DNA from: Nitrincola sp048264025
GTDB taxonomy: Bacteria > Pseudomonadota > Gammaproteobacteria > Pseudomonadales > Balneatricaceae
NCBI RefSeq assembly: GCF_048264025.1
Contig: NZ_JBLXDN010000001.1
Coordinates: 186,001-250,000, forward strand
DNA: 64,000 nucleotides
Direction: 5' to 3'
Shown one piece after another: positions 36,061 to 43,522 of the stretch. A program made the position numbers and the translations under genes. Below the pieces are notes generated by a model. The model ran no database searches, was not told the origin of the DNA, and saw nothing but the letters and a program-made list of their open reading frames with translations. Every line of letters starts with the position of its first letter. Positions within the stretch are counted from its first letter, which is position 1.

Positions 36061-37355
36061 GGTAGTGTTCAGAATTCTGTGTCATTTCGATAAACTAAGC
36101 AAAAACGAGATGACACATGACCAAACCAAGCTTCGATATGGAAGCCGCTTTAGCCCAACTGCGTGAAGGCAAAGATCTCACAGGCAAAGACGGTATTCTA
36201 ACGCCGCTTATCAAACAATTGACTGAAGCAGCCATGCAAGCTGAGCTTGATGAGCACCTGTCGACTAAAGAGCAGCCTAATCGTAAAAATGGCTCGACGT
36301 CAAAGACCGTCAAGAGCCCCGCTGGCAGCTTTGAGCTCAACACACCCCGTGACCGCGTAGGCTCATTCGAGCCACAGTTGGTTAAGAAACATCAAACCCA
36401 CTTAACCGACGAGCTTGAGCGCAAGATTATCGCCTTGTTTTCGTTGGGTACCAGCTATCAAGATATCCGCATGCACATTGAAGATCTTTACGGTATTCAC
36501 GTGTCCAATGGCACTCTCAATGCGGTGACCGATAAACTCCTGCCAGAACTTCAGGCGTGGCGTGAGCGACAATTAGAAGCGGTGTATCCGATTGTCTGGC
36601 TCGATGCTATTCATTACAAAATCAAGGAAAATGGCCGCTTTGTCAGCAAGGCGGTGTATACCATCCTGGGTCTCACTGTCGAGGGTAAAAAGGAGCTTCT
36701 AGGGCTCTATCTATCCGAGTCTGAAGGCGCTCACCATTGGCTTAGTGTCCTCACTGACCTGCATAATCGTGGCGTTCAAGATATTTTAATTGCTTGTATT
36801 GATGGGCTCAAAGGCTTCCCTGAAGCCATAGAGTCCATTTATCCGAACACGGAAATACAGCACTGCATTATTCATCAAATCCGCAACTCGTTGAAATACG
36901 TGGCTAGTAAGAACCAGAAAGCGTTCATGGCTGATCTCAAATGTGTTTATAAGGCGGTGACATTAAGTGCGGCAGAAAGCGCTCTGGACGATCTGGAGGC
37001 CAAATGGGGTGATAAGTATCCCATTGTTATTAAATCCTGGCGCAATAAGTGGATGACGCTCTCGGCCTATTTTAAATACCCAGATTACGTACGCACCGCC
37101 ATCTACACCACCAATGCTGTTGAAGCTGTGCATCGCCAGTTCCGTAAGCTGACCAAAACCAAAGGAGGGTTTAGCAATGAGAACAGCTTGCTCAAGCTGT
37201 TGTACGCGGGTATGTTAAAAGCGTCTGAGCGGTGGTCACACCCGGTGCAAAACTGGAACCTGACCCTGTCGCAACTGACCATTCACTTCGACGGTCGTCT
37301 GGATGGTTACATTGACCTATGAAAACCTGGCTGACACAGAATATTGAACACCCTC
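36061..37355 (+). mobile_element. IS256-family insertion sequence, complete
   Basis: About 1295 bp. Terminal inverted repeats share GTGTTCA and ATTCTGTGTCA: left end GGTAGTGTTCAGAATTC at 36061, right end (read inward) GAGGGTGTTCAATATTC from 37355. The element is flanked by an 8-bp direct repeat GTTTTATC (36053-36060 and 37356-37363), as expected for this family. It holds one intact transposase gene. Intact ends, an intact target duplication and an undecayed split gene indicate a recent insertion. Confidence 0.93.
36117..37322 (+). CDS. IS256-family (Mutator-like) transposase
   Basis: 401 residues with the Transposase_mut domain. The DDE residues are visible as Asp in WLDAIHYKIK, Asp in LIACIDGLKGFPEAI with the IHQIRNSLKYV C/H-helix after it, and Glu in TTNAVEAVHRQFRK. 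Full length for the family, with no frameshift. It occupies the whole IS and reads opposite to the Hxs operon. Confidence 0.96.
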   Translation: MTKPSFDMEAALAQLREGKDLTGKDGILTPLIKQLTEAAMQAELDEHLSTKEQPNRKNGSTSKTVKSPAGSFELNTPRDRVGSFEPQLVKKHQTHLTDELERKIIALFSLGTSYQDIRMHIEDLYGIHVSNGTLNAVTDKLLPELQAWRERQLEAVYPIVWLDAIHYKIKENGRFVSKAVYTILGLTVEGKKELLGLYLSESEGAHHWLSVLTDLHNRGVQDILIACIDGLKGFPEAIESIYPNTEIQHCIIHQIRNSLKYVASKNQKAFMADLKCVYKAVTLSAAESALDDLEAKWGDKYPIVIKSWRNKWMTLSAYFKYPDYVRTAIYTTNAVEAVHRQFRKLTKTKGGFSNENSLLKLLYAGMLKASERWSHPVQNWNLTLSQLTIHFDGRLDGYIDL

Positions 37356-37545
37356 GTTTTATCGAGTTCAGAGTTTCCTACTTGCTCAACAAACCAGCTC
37401 TCATCCATCGCGTTTGCACATTTCCCTGAAAGCTCTATATATCTGTCTGAATATGATAAATAGGCGTAAGCAGGCAATCCCACCTCTTTACTAATCCATA
37501 ACAGACAAAAGGCCCCCACCACCAATTGGAATAAATATCGGATCT

Positions 37546-38151
37546 TCACTGAACAACAATTCCCATTGAGTTTAACAAAGCCACATCAATTCTTTCTCCT
37601 GATGGGAGATTGTGATTGGAGCGGTAATCTCTAATTGCCCGGCGTGTAATGGGTCCAAGAATCCCATCGACGTTTTTCATGTCATCAAGGTACCCAAGCA
37701 TTATTAGTTTGACTTGTACCTGGCGAATGACAGATTCCCGCACATCAATATTTCTAGATGGAGTCATAATTGTGTTGGAAGTCCGCAAATCCGGTGCTGT
37801 TGTAGATGGAGTGCTCGGCCTACCCAGTGGATCAGAACTTCTTGGAGTGCTTGGTGTGGTTGAACGTGGAGTCGAAGGGCGAGTGCTCGGATAAGATGGA
37901 ACTGATTTAGAGTAAGATGGCGAGCGCGATCCACTACCGGCTGATGACCGATGAGACGAATGTGAAGCATGTGAAGAATGGCTTCTATGTGCCGCAAGAT
38001 AAACTGGTGTGGCTGTATTTAGCGGTGCAACCACAAAACCTAGAGTGTCACCAGTGGGTTCTATTATGTGAGTAAATGCATCATCTGAGGCATCAGCGTT
38101 GAGGGCTATGAAGCCGGGCAGCAGTGCCGCAAGCCGCTTAATTCGATTCAT
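37546..38151 (-). CDS. hxsA: HxsA, His-Xaa-Ser repeat precursor with peptidoglycan-binding domain
   Basis: 201 residues. Residues 55-69 are five tandem H-x-S triplets (HRSHSSHASHSSHRS), the hallmark of HxsA. A long Ser/Pro/Thr/Arg linker follows (about 70-130). A C-terminal PG_binding_1-like domain has VQVKLIMLGYLDD and DGILGPITRRAIRDYR. The N-terminus has a hydrophobic segment that may be an export signal. ATG at 38151 has AAGGAG 5 bp away; the gene overlaps hxsC by 14 bp. It is the presumed substrate of HxsB and HxsC. The chemical modification is not established. Confidence 0.9.
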   Translation of the reverse strand: MNRIKRLAALLPGFIALNADASDDAFTHIIEPTGDTLGFVVAPLNTATPVYLAAHRSHSSHASHSSHRSSAGSGSRSPSYSKSVPSYPSTRPSTPRSTTPSTPRSSDPLGRPSTPSTTAPDLRTSNTIMTPSRNIDVRESVIRQVQVKLIMLGYLDDMKNVDGILGPITRRAIRDYRSNHNLPSGERIDVALLNSMGIVVQ

Positions 38152-39241
38152 CATTTCTCCTTGGTGGATCAAATCGGTCACCGTTTGAACTTACAAAATA
38201 TCCGCCGCACTCACTCTGAAGTTGACAGCCATCACACTCAATTGGGTAAAAGTTTTTCCAATCAGAGATAGACTTCACTGCATGCTGCTTCAATTCCAAT
38301 GATAGATGACAAAGAGGGTAGTTAAAGAGTACCGGTTTAATATCAAGTCCACTTACATACTCTATGGACTTTAGCAAGTCAACGGAATATTGCTCAGGTC
38401 TTATATATAAAGCTGACCAATTGTGCTTAGCCCACCCGGTCGGTTCTAGGTTCATCACCGAGATCTGTTGAATGGAAGAGAATGTGCGTGTTACTAGCTC
38501 AAAAACTTCTCGAATATTGTGATAATTTAATTGATTCGGGATGAATCTTAACTCTATAGGAATACCAAGATTCCCCGCATTAATAAGACCTTTCACCGTT
38601 TCGAAAAAAGCGCCTTTCGCGCCAACCAACTCATCATGTAAAGAAGGGTAAGCCCCATACAGCGGTACACCAAGAACGAAATTAATCTCTTTTCCCGCTT
38701 CAGCCAGATCTCGACAAAACGCGAGATCACTCAGCGCACGTCCGTTCGTCAAAATATGAAAAGAGGTGGATGGTGAAGCCTGTGTCACTTTTTTAAGCAT
38801 CACTATTAGCTTATCCCGGTATAGAAGTGGCTCTCCTCCTGATATACCAATCACTCCTTCATACTTAAAATCACAAAGTGATTGTCCTGCAACCTCCAAA
38901 AGCCATTCATCATCTCTGTCCTTTGGGGGTTGAGAGCAGAATAGACACCGATTATCACACCTCTCCGTCAGCAGCACTGAATTGTGATTCGCTCGACGGC
39001 TCATCATCACCCGAATATGGCCACGCCCTGTAACCATACCAACATCAAGATCATCGATTGTCTGAAACAGTTCCTGATCAACGATTCCATCGTCGTTTTG
39101 TTCCGAAATATCGGAATAAACACGTAATTGCGGTAGTTCGCTCACAACAGGTCGATCAGATTTACGAAGCACGTAATAACCGTGTTCAAAATCACTGCGC
39201 TCATTTATTTCAAATAAATCTATCCGGGATGTATCACTCAT
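38138..39241 (-). CDS. hxsC: HxsC, radical SAM maturase
   Basis: 367 residues. The iron-sulfur SAM motif CDNRCLFC places Cys at 95, 99 and 102. GISGGEPLLY is the SAM-contact motif. A C-terminal cysteine group (CDGCQLQSECGGYF) suggests an auxiliary cluster. It is presumed to modify the His-Xaa-Ser repeat of HxsA together with HxsB. ATG at 39241 overlaps the hxsB stop by 8 bp. Confidence 0.92.
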   Translation of the reverse strand: MSDTSRIDLFEINERSDFEHGYYVLRKSDRPVVSELPQLRVYSDISEQNDDGIVDQELFQTIDDLDVGMVTGRGHIRVMMSRRANHNSVLLTERCDNRCLFCSQPPKDRDDEWLLEVAGQSLCDFKYEGVIGISGGEPLLYRDKLIVMLKKVTQASPSTSFHILTNGRALSDLAFCRDLAEAGKEINFVLGVPLYGAYPSLHDELVGAKGAFFETVKGLINAGNLGIPIELRFIPNQLNYHNIREVFELVTRTFSSIQQISVMNLEPTGWAKHNWSALYIRPEQYSVDLLKSIEYVSGLDIKPVLFNYPLCHLSLELKQHAVKSISDWKNFYPIECDGCQLQSECGGYFVSSNGDRFDPPRRNDESN

Positions 39242-40631
39242 CGGCAAGCGCCGCTGCAAACGCCTGATCCGACCGATCTCCGCTCAGATAGGCTATGACC
39301 AATTTGAACATACCCCGATGGTATTCACAAAAATGAGAAAGAGATTTATCACCAATAGGCTCACCAAAAAGGCTGATATTCTGCATTGGGTCACCACCAC
39401 AATAGGGTTGAAAGGCACAGGATGAACATCCAGGCTTATCGAAATTAATGCCTCCATCGATAATCGAATGAGTCAGCTCAGATATGACCAATTCTGGCGA
39501 GTCAATAGGCCCTAGTGAGAAGTCTATCTCTGGATGCAGCCGCTGAAGCATACGAGCTTCGTCTGATCCATAAATTTTGCCATCGAAGTTAAACAAAAGT
39601 GTATTTAAACCGAATCCACTCGGACTTTTCAGGTCGGCATAACAGTTAAATCTCGGATCAGATAACCGTTTCACATGAACTTTAAAGCTGTGCTCACCGA
39701 CACCGTAGCCGGCTTCCCACTGTTTTTTCAGCTCCTGTAGAAAGCGCCTGTAGAAATCGAAGTACTCACTTAAGGTATATGAGTTGTCTTGCCAATTCTT
39801 TGCAAACCCGTAAGGACTAATTGGTCTTACGAAGAACTGCCTTAATCCAGCTTCCCGAAAGCCTTCGATAAGCTTTTCCGGTTCAGTCAGAAGGGCTTTT
39901 GTTACCGTCGTAACAACCCCTAGTCGATCAGGACCTAAGCAGGCCATGACTGACCTCGCGCCGTGGATAGCTCTCGAATATGAGCTGTCGGAAGCCAAAA
40001 TCCTGCTATTGTCGTGTATAGAAGCATCACCATCCAGAGAAAATGAGAACTCTACTCGTCTTGGTTTGCACCATTCCAGAATCTCGTCGGTCAGCAGTGA
40101 AAGTGTACTCGCAATGACTACGTTAAACTGCCCAACTCCTAACTGATCCTCACACTCTGAGTACAGCTGTTTGATCAAATCAAACCGAAGCAAAGGTTCG
40201 CCGCCCTGTATTTCAATCACGTAAGGTGCGACGCCTATCTGAGCAATTCGCTCCACAGTATTCGTTATCAATTCTGGTGACATATCGAACTCAGGTCGAT
40301 CAATCGGTGCTCTTGCAACCTGGCAGTATGTACAAGTGTGATCGCATCGAAGAGTTGGTACGACCATAAAAACAGGTCTGAATACCAATTCGCTTACAAG
40401 CTTCTTTCCGTAACCTGCTGCCAGAATCGTTTCCGAGGCACTAATGTTTTCAGGCGCTGCAAGGAAGTGCTTGCTTTGAAGAACAGTTAATAGTGACTCT
40501 GATATCTTTCCAGTGTCGGAACATAGAAGATCAAAGTCGGAGGTATTCAAAATCTGATTGAATCCACTCAGATTACTGATAAACACCTTTTCATCAGCGA
40601 TACGCTCAAACTCAAAAGGCAGCAACCTCAT
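39234..40631 (-). CDS. hxsB: HxsB, radical SAM maturase
   Basis: 465 residues. It has the motif CDHTCTYC with Cys at 96, 100 and 103, and EIQGGEPLLRFD for SAM binding. A C-terminal SPASM-like cysteine cluster includes CSSCAFQPYCGGD and a later FCEYH. The first 80 residues resemble the small peptide-binding regions of RiPP maturases. ATG overlaps the hxsD stop by 4 bp. Confidence 0.93.
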   Translation of the reverse strand: MRLLPFEFERIADEKVFISNLSGFNQILNTSDFDLLCSDTGKISESLLTVLQSKHFLAAPENISASETILAAGYGKKLVSELVFRPVFMVVPTLRCDHTCTYCQVARAPIDRPEFDMSPELITNTVERIAQIGVAPYVIEIQGGEPLLRFDLIKQLYSECEDQLGVGQFNVVIASTLSLLTDEILEWCKPRRVEFSFSLDGDASIHDNSRILASDSSYSRAIHGARSVMACLGPDRLGVVTTVTKALLTEPEKLIEGFREAGLRQFFVRPISPYGFAKNWQDNSYTLSEYFDFYRRFLQELKKQWEAGYGVGEHSFKVHVKRLSDPRFNCYADLKSPSGFGLNTLLFNFDGKIYGSDEARMLQRLHPEIDFSLGPIDSPELVISELTHSIIDGGINFDKPGCSSCAFQPYCGGDPMQNISLFGEPIGDKSLSHFCEYHRGMFKLVIAYLSGDRSDQAFAAALADE

Positions 40632-40903
40632 ACTTTACGAGCCTGAAGCTGATCTATGACTAACTGGATTAGCTGGGCCTTAGGTTTGTAAAACTCTCGC
40701 TTAAGGCTTTCTCGCAGTGCATAGTCGTTTATCAGCCGATTAAGCTCTGAGCGGACTTCGTTAGAGTCCACTTCGAGGCCTACAATCCAGGTAGAAGGCG
40801 TTTCGTCCAATGTCCATGCTGAAAAGGGAGATATCCAATAAAGGGCATTTCTCAATACCCACTCAGAAAGCTCTGTTTTGTAAAATTCGATTGAATCAGA
40901 CAT
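40628..40903 (-). CDS. hxsD: HxsD, small Hxs-system protein
   Basis: 91 residues with the HxsD-type start SIEFYKTELSEWVLRNALYW and a WIVGLEV strand; its length and position match HxsD, possibly a peptide-recognition partner. The start chosen is ATG at 40903 with AAGGAG 8 bp upstream. It is the first gene of the operon hxsD-hxsB-hxsC-hxsA-small protein-di-haem peroxidase. Confidence 0.88.
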   Translation of the reverse strand: MSDSIEFYKTELSEWVLRNALYWISPFSAWTLDETPSTWIVGLEVDSNEVRSELNRLINDYALRESLKREFYKPKAQLIQLVIDQLQARKV

Positions 40904-41100
40904 CAAGAAACTCCTTAAGTTAACCGAGTTAATGCATAGGCAATCAATAAATAATAGAGTCAGTTGCACTTATGAACCACAATAGCCGAGTTTTTGTCAA
41001 ACTTGGTGAACAGTATCAGGCTACTTTTCTATCTGATCTGATGCAAAGCTCTTCAACCATCCTTTTTTAACAAGTAACGAATATAAAACCCTCTCAGATC
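40904..41100. promoter_or_regulatory. Upstream region of Hxs operon
   Basis: About 200 AT-rich bases before hxsD. It must hold the leftward operon promoter; a TATTAT at about 40950 (minus strand) is a weak -10 candidate. No clear operator seen. Confidence 0.3.
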
Positions 41101-41229
41101 CAGACAACAGAATGCAGCGACCTGGTCGGACTAATAGATGCTCAACTCAACAGCCATCAAGTGCAACCGCTGTTGCCCGAAGGCTGGTTTGACCGAGCAA
41201 CAGCCCCGCCAAGACGTTGAAAATACTCA
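41101..41229 (+). pseudogene. Relic of a helicase 3' end (repeat copy B)
   Basis: Plus-strand codons from about 41125 read VGLIDAQLNSHQVQPLLPEG then WFD. These align with the end of the helicase at 19690-21987 (IELIDDRFSSQQVRPLLPGW, WFD). The stop is lost (TGA to CGA), so the frame runs on to TGA at 41218. Nothing of the upstream helicase remains. The segment overlaps the 3' end of the CLCA_X gene on the other strand, exactly as the relic at 21951-22020 does in reverse. Confidence 0.78.
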
Positions 41230-41951
41230 GCAAAGGCCTGGTTAATCTGTTCATGCTGCTCGCCCTGTGGAAATAAACCCATCTCAGCTTCTTTCGAGGA
41301 TTTCGTACCCTTCACCAGAAAATGGTTACAGATGGCATGGTCCTGCACATAGGCTTCAAATGCACGCGCGGTTACCTCTTCTGGCAAGCTCCAGTAGACG
41401 CTATTAAGTTGCTTATCTACTGCCGAAGACGCCTTAAACAAGGCGCTCGGTTGCGTCCCGGTGGAATCCAGAAAGATCGCCTTAAAGCAGGCATACAGTA
41501 AATCATTCAATGGGTGGGGGATGGGAGTACAGTCATGCAGCCAGGCACTGGATGCAAATAAACCACGCGGAGCGTCGCTAAAGCACTTGTCTGCCAGATA
41601 ATGATCCAGTGCATGAAACCATTCATGTGCGATACTGCCTGGTCCTGCATTCTTGGCTAATGAGAAGCACCGAGTCGCTGGCTGATAGTGCGCCGCCACA
41701 CCGGGGCGGCCACCGATACCGTACTGGAATGCCAGGCAGCCTCTGAGGGATACCACTTCTTCATTGGCATTGAGTATGTGCATCAAGTCACACAATGCAT
41801 CGTAAAAATGCATAGCGGCCTGCTCACTCTCCGCCGGTTTAACCCAACGACCGATTTCAATACTACGGAAATTAAAACGCCGGCGCAGTTCTACAAAACT
41901 AACCACCTCACCATAACGATGATCAGGACCGCGACGATAAAATTTGGACAT
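41157..41951 (-). CDS. CLCA_X-family protein with zincin-like motif
   Basis: 264 residues. A metallopeptidase-like HEWFHALDHYL motif (H-E-x-x-H) at the middle follows GPGSIA, similar to the LPD1-type domains of large mobile-element proteins. This matches proteins named CLCA_X, of unknown function. It has no signal peptide. Its last 24 codons overlap the helicase relic, which suggests that the gene was once convergent with a complete helicase gene. Confidence 0.8.
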   Translation of the reverse strand: MSKFYRRGPDHRYGEVVSFVELRRRFNFRSIEIGRWVKPAESEQAAMHFYDALCDLMHILNANEEVVSLRGCLAFQYGIGGRPGVAAHYQPATRCFSLAKNAGPGSIAHEWFHALDHYLADKCFSDAPRGLFASSAWLHDCTPIPHPLNDLLYACFKAIFLDSTGTQPSALFKASSAVDKQLNSVYWSLPEEVTARAFEAYVQDHAICNHFLVKGTKSSKEAEMGLFPQGEQHEQINQAFAEYFQRLGGAVARSNQPSGNSGCT

Positions 41952-42045
41952 ACTAGCGCTGTTTATATTGCCGAGAACGATAGGCTCGACTAACCTCAGG
42001 ACTGCGCATACTTCCTCCCTGGCAATCTTTGGATTGCCCTTCTCG

Positions 42046-42324
42046 CTAGCTACGATAGAGTGTTTTGATCAAATGATAACCAAACTGGGTTTTTACCGGT
42101 CCGTGGATTTTGTACAAGGGTTTTGTAAAAACAACCTGATCAAAGGCTTTAACCATCTGCCCTTTACGAAACTCACCTAAATCCCCTCCTTTCTTCCCAG
42201 ATGGGCAAATAGAGTGTTTTTTGGCCAACACAGCAAAGTCGGCACCTTTTGCCAGTTTTTGCTTTAACGCCTCTGCTTCTTGTTCGGTTTTGACTAAAAT
42301 ATGTACTGCGCTTGCTGTTGCCAT
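42046..42324 (-). CDS. ppiC: PpiC, parvulin-type peptidyl-prolyl isomerase
   Basis: 92-residue cytoplasmic isomerase, colinear with E. coli PpiC (93 residues). Conserved blocks are SAVHILVKTEQEA, ADFAVLAKKHSICPSGKKGG, DLGEFRKGQMVKAFDQVVF and TQFGYHLIKTLYRS. ATG at 42324 is chosen by family length; the open frame upstream to 42510 is not family-like and its ribosome-binding site is weak. Confidence 0.93.
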   Translation of the reverse strand: MATASAVHILVKTEQEAEALKQKLAKGADFAVLAKKHSICPSGKKGGDLGEFRKGQMVKAFDQVVFTKPLYKIHGPVKTQFGYHLIKTLYRS

Positions 42325-42521
42325 GGGTGCACCAATAAAATTTTTGATCATTCTATAGGCTGCGACTTTTTCATCAAGATGACAACGAAAAAAGGCAGTA
42401 AACAGTTCCACGCCAGTGCTTCGAAATAGGAGTTGTGAGTCGGTGTTTTTACTGGATGAGGAACTGTCTAAAAAACGGCGGGAAGGCTGATTGGAAGCAG
42501 TGTGGACCACAGAAGGTTGGG

Positions 42522-42920
42522 TTACACCCAGTTATCCAAGCGCAGCGCCTCAACACGCTCAAACTCTTTCAGATTATTGGTGACCAGCGTCAAGCCCTCG
42601 CTACGCGCGTGACCGGCAATATGCAAATCGTTCACGCCGATGGGTGTACCCTGCCGCTCCAGACAGGCGCGAATATCACCGTAATGTGCAGCCGCCTTGA
42701 CACCGTACTCCAGCACCTCAAGTCGAGAGATAAAGTCTTCCACCTGACGCAGGTTATGTTCGGGCCGTGTACTTTTTTCAGCACCATGCAAGAGCTCGGC
42801 CAGCGTGATTGAGCTGATACACATCTGCCCTGCATGGCGGTTAAATACAGTCAATACCTCAACTGGCCTTTTCTTAATCACGTAGATAACGATGTTGGTA
42901 TCCAGCATGTATTTCAGCAT
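42522..42920 (-). CDS. vapC: VapC toxin, PIN-domain ribonuclease
   Basis: 132 residues. Acidic PIN residues are visible in MLDTNIVIYVI (Asp), SSITLAELLHG (Glu), GVNDLHIAGHA (Asp) and TNNLKEFERV. It resembles the tRNA(fMet)-cleaving VapC group. Its ATG overlaps the vapB stop by one base (TAATG), so it is coupled to its antitoxin. Confidence 0.93.
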   Translation of the reverse strand: MLKYMLDTNIVIYVIKKRPVEVLTVFNRHAGQMCISSITLAELLHGAEKSTRPEHNLRQVEDFISRLEVLEYGVKAAAHYGDIRACLERQGTPIGVNDLHIAGHARSEGLTLVTNNLKEFERVEALRLDNWV

Positions 42921-43153
42921 TAAAACGCTTCCCGATCGGGTTGCATCTGAGAGGCCCGCTCCGTCATGAAATCATCCGTAACCTGCTCAGAACTCAAGAA
43001 GAAGCTATCCCAAGTATGCTCGACTGGCGTCAGAATGCGCTCACAGCCTAATACACGAACATTGACTTTTTTGACCTGATCAGGAAATCGGCTATCAGCT
43101 GGCAACCGAACCGCTTGGGTACGATTATTCACAAACACAGAACCTAATGACAT
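42920..43153 (-). CDS. vapB: VapB antitoxin
   Basis: 77 residues with a SpoVT/AbrB-like DNA-binding N-terminus (GSVFVNNRTQAVRLPADSRF) and a Trp-containing toxin-binding tail (EHTWDSFFLSSEQVTDDFM). ATG at 43153 has GGGGTG upstream. It binds and neutralises VapC and probably represses its own operon through the palindrome at 43170-43192. Confidence 0.9.
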   Translation of the reverse strand: MSLGSVFVNNRTQAVRLPADSRFPDQVKKVNVRVLGCERILTPVEHTWDSFFLSSEQVTDDFMTERASQMQPDREAF

Positions 43154-43169
43154 AGTAAACACCCCACAA

Positions 43170-43192
43170 GCTATATATATTGAGTATATAGC
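43170..43192. promoter_or_regulatory. Palindromic operator candidate of vapBC
   Basis: GCTATATA (43170-43177) and TATATAGC (43185-43192) form an 8-bp inverted repeat with a 7-bp spacer, 17 bp before the vapB start, overlapping where its promoter must be. This is the usual place for VapB-binding sites. Confidence 0.6.
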
Positions 43193-43330
43193 AATAAAGA
43201 AGTGAGGCGCAATATTGGGTTATACCCAATATTCACAAACAGATCGACAAAGTAAGTTATGAGCTACCAAGGACGGTGTGCTCAAGTCAGATATATGAGA
43301 CAAGACGCACAACATATGATCAACGATATA

Positions 43331-43350
43331 AGAAATTGGCGGTCAGAGAG
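43331..43350. repeat. attachment-site repeat, left end of satellite element
   Basis: A 20-bp segment with TGGCGGTCAGAGAG at 43337-43350 repeats the 3' end of tRNA-Ser (acceptor, part of the T stem, and CCA) found at 52890-52909, with one mismatch. Homology ends abruptly beyond both ends, so it is the displaced tRNA tail left by site-specific integration. Confidence 0.9.
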
Positions 43351-43431
43351 TCCGTCATAAATCTATATAAGCCCCTGATTCTATTATCTTTTTTCTTTCT
43401 ATCCTCTTGTTTACCTTGAAAATTCTATTTT

Positions 43432-43461
43432 CCTATTGTCGCCTATTGTCGTTGGTTGTCG
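43432..43461 (+). repeat. Three tandem 10-bp repeats before the integrase
   Basis: CCTATTGTCG occurs at 43432-43441 and 43442-43451, followed by the variant TTGGTTGTCG at 43452-43461. The 10-bp period is one helical turn. Lying between the attachment repeat and the integrase gene, it could be integrase arm sites or directionality-factor sites. Confidence 0.7.
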
Positions 43462-43481
43462 TTACCAATAACTTAGTTTAT

Positions 43482-43501
43482 GATAGGTAGGAAGATAGGT
43501 A
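43482..43501 (+). promoter_or_regulatory. Paired GATAGGTA motif, int upstream copy
   Basis: GATAGGTA at 43482-43489 and 43494-43501, separated by GGAA (12-bp period), just before the integrase ribosome-binding site. The same pair recurs at 48757-48776 (inverted) and 52834-52853. Confidence 0.7.
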
Positions 43502-43522
43502 TTAAACAAGGTAGGGGGATTT

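Larger units (their letters stand above)
35884..37549 (-). pseudogene. Hxs-associated small protein gene, split by IS256-family element
   Basis: GTG at 37549 overlaps the hxsA stop (GTGA). The first 64 codons encode an N-terminal hydrophobic anchor (YLFQLVVGAFCLLWI) and then run into the IS. Removing the IS and one 8-bp target copy joins GATAAAAC to AACTCAG and restores one frame of 121 codons. It continues with IHLLDCHEYDLTRKMMLSFG and DVLAYLGLKGLE to TAG at 35884. This fits the small His-Xaa-Ser-system-associated family (TIGR03982 type, assigned from memory). The gene is now broken. Confidence 0.82.

Noticed and set aside
37835..37990. DNA-level tandem repeat in hxsA
   Set aside because: The repetition is at protein level (H-x-S, then Ser/Pro/Thr linker); codons vary, so it is coding constraint rather than a separate repeat element.
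22018..41156. Integrase-driven genomic island between the two helicase/CLCA_X junctions
   Set aside because: No integrase or tRNA lies inside this stretch and the flanking repeat is only about 79 percent identical; homologous exchange fits better.
42325..42510. N-terminal extension of PpiC by 62 residues
   Set aside because: PpiC proteins are about 93 residues and start at the MATASAVH equivalent; the extension has no family similarity.
43432..43461. Short CRISPR-like array
   Set aside because: Repeats are 10 bp and directly adjacent, with no spacers and no cas genes in the window.
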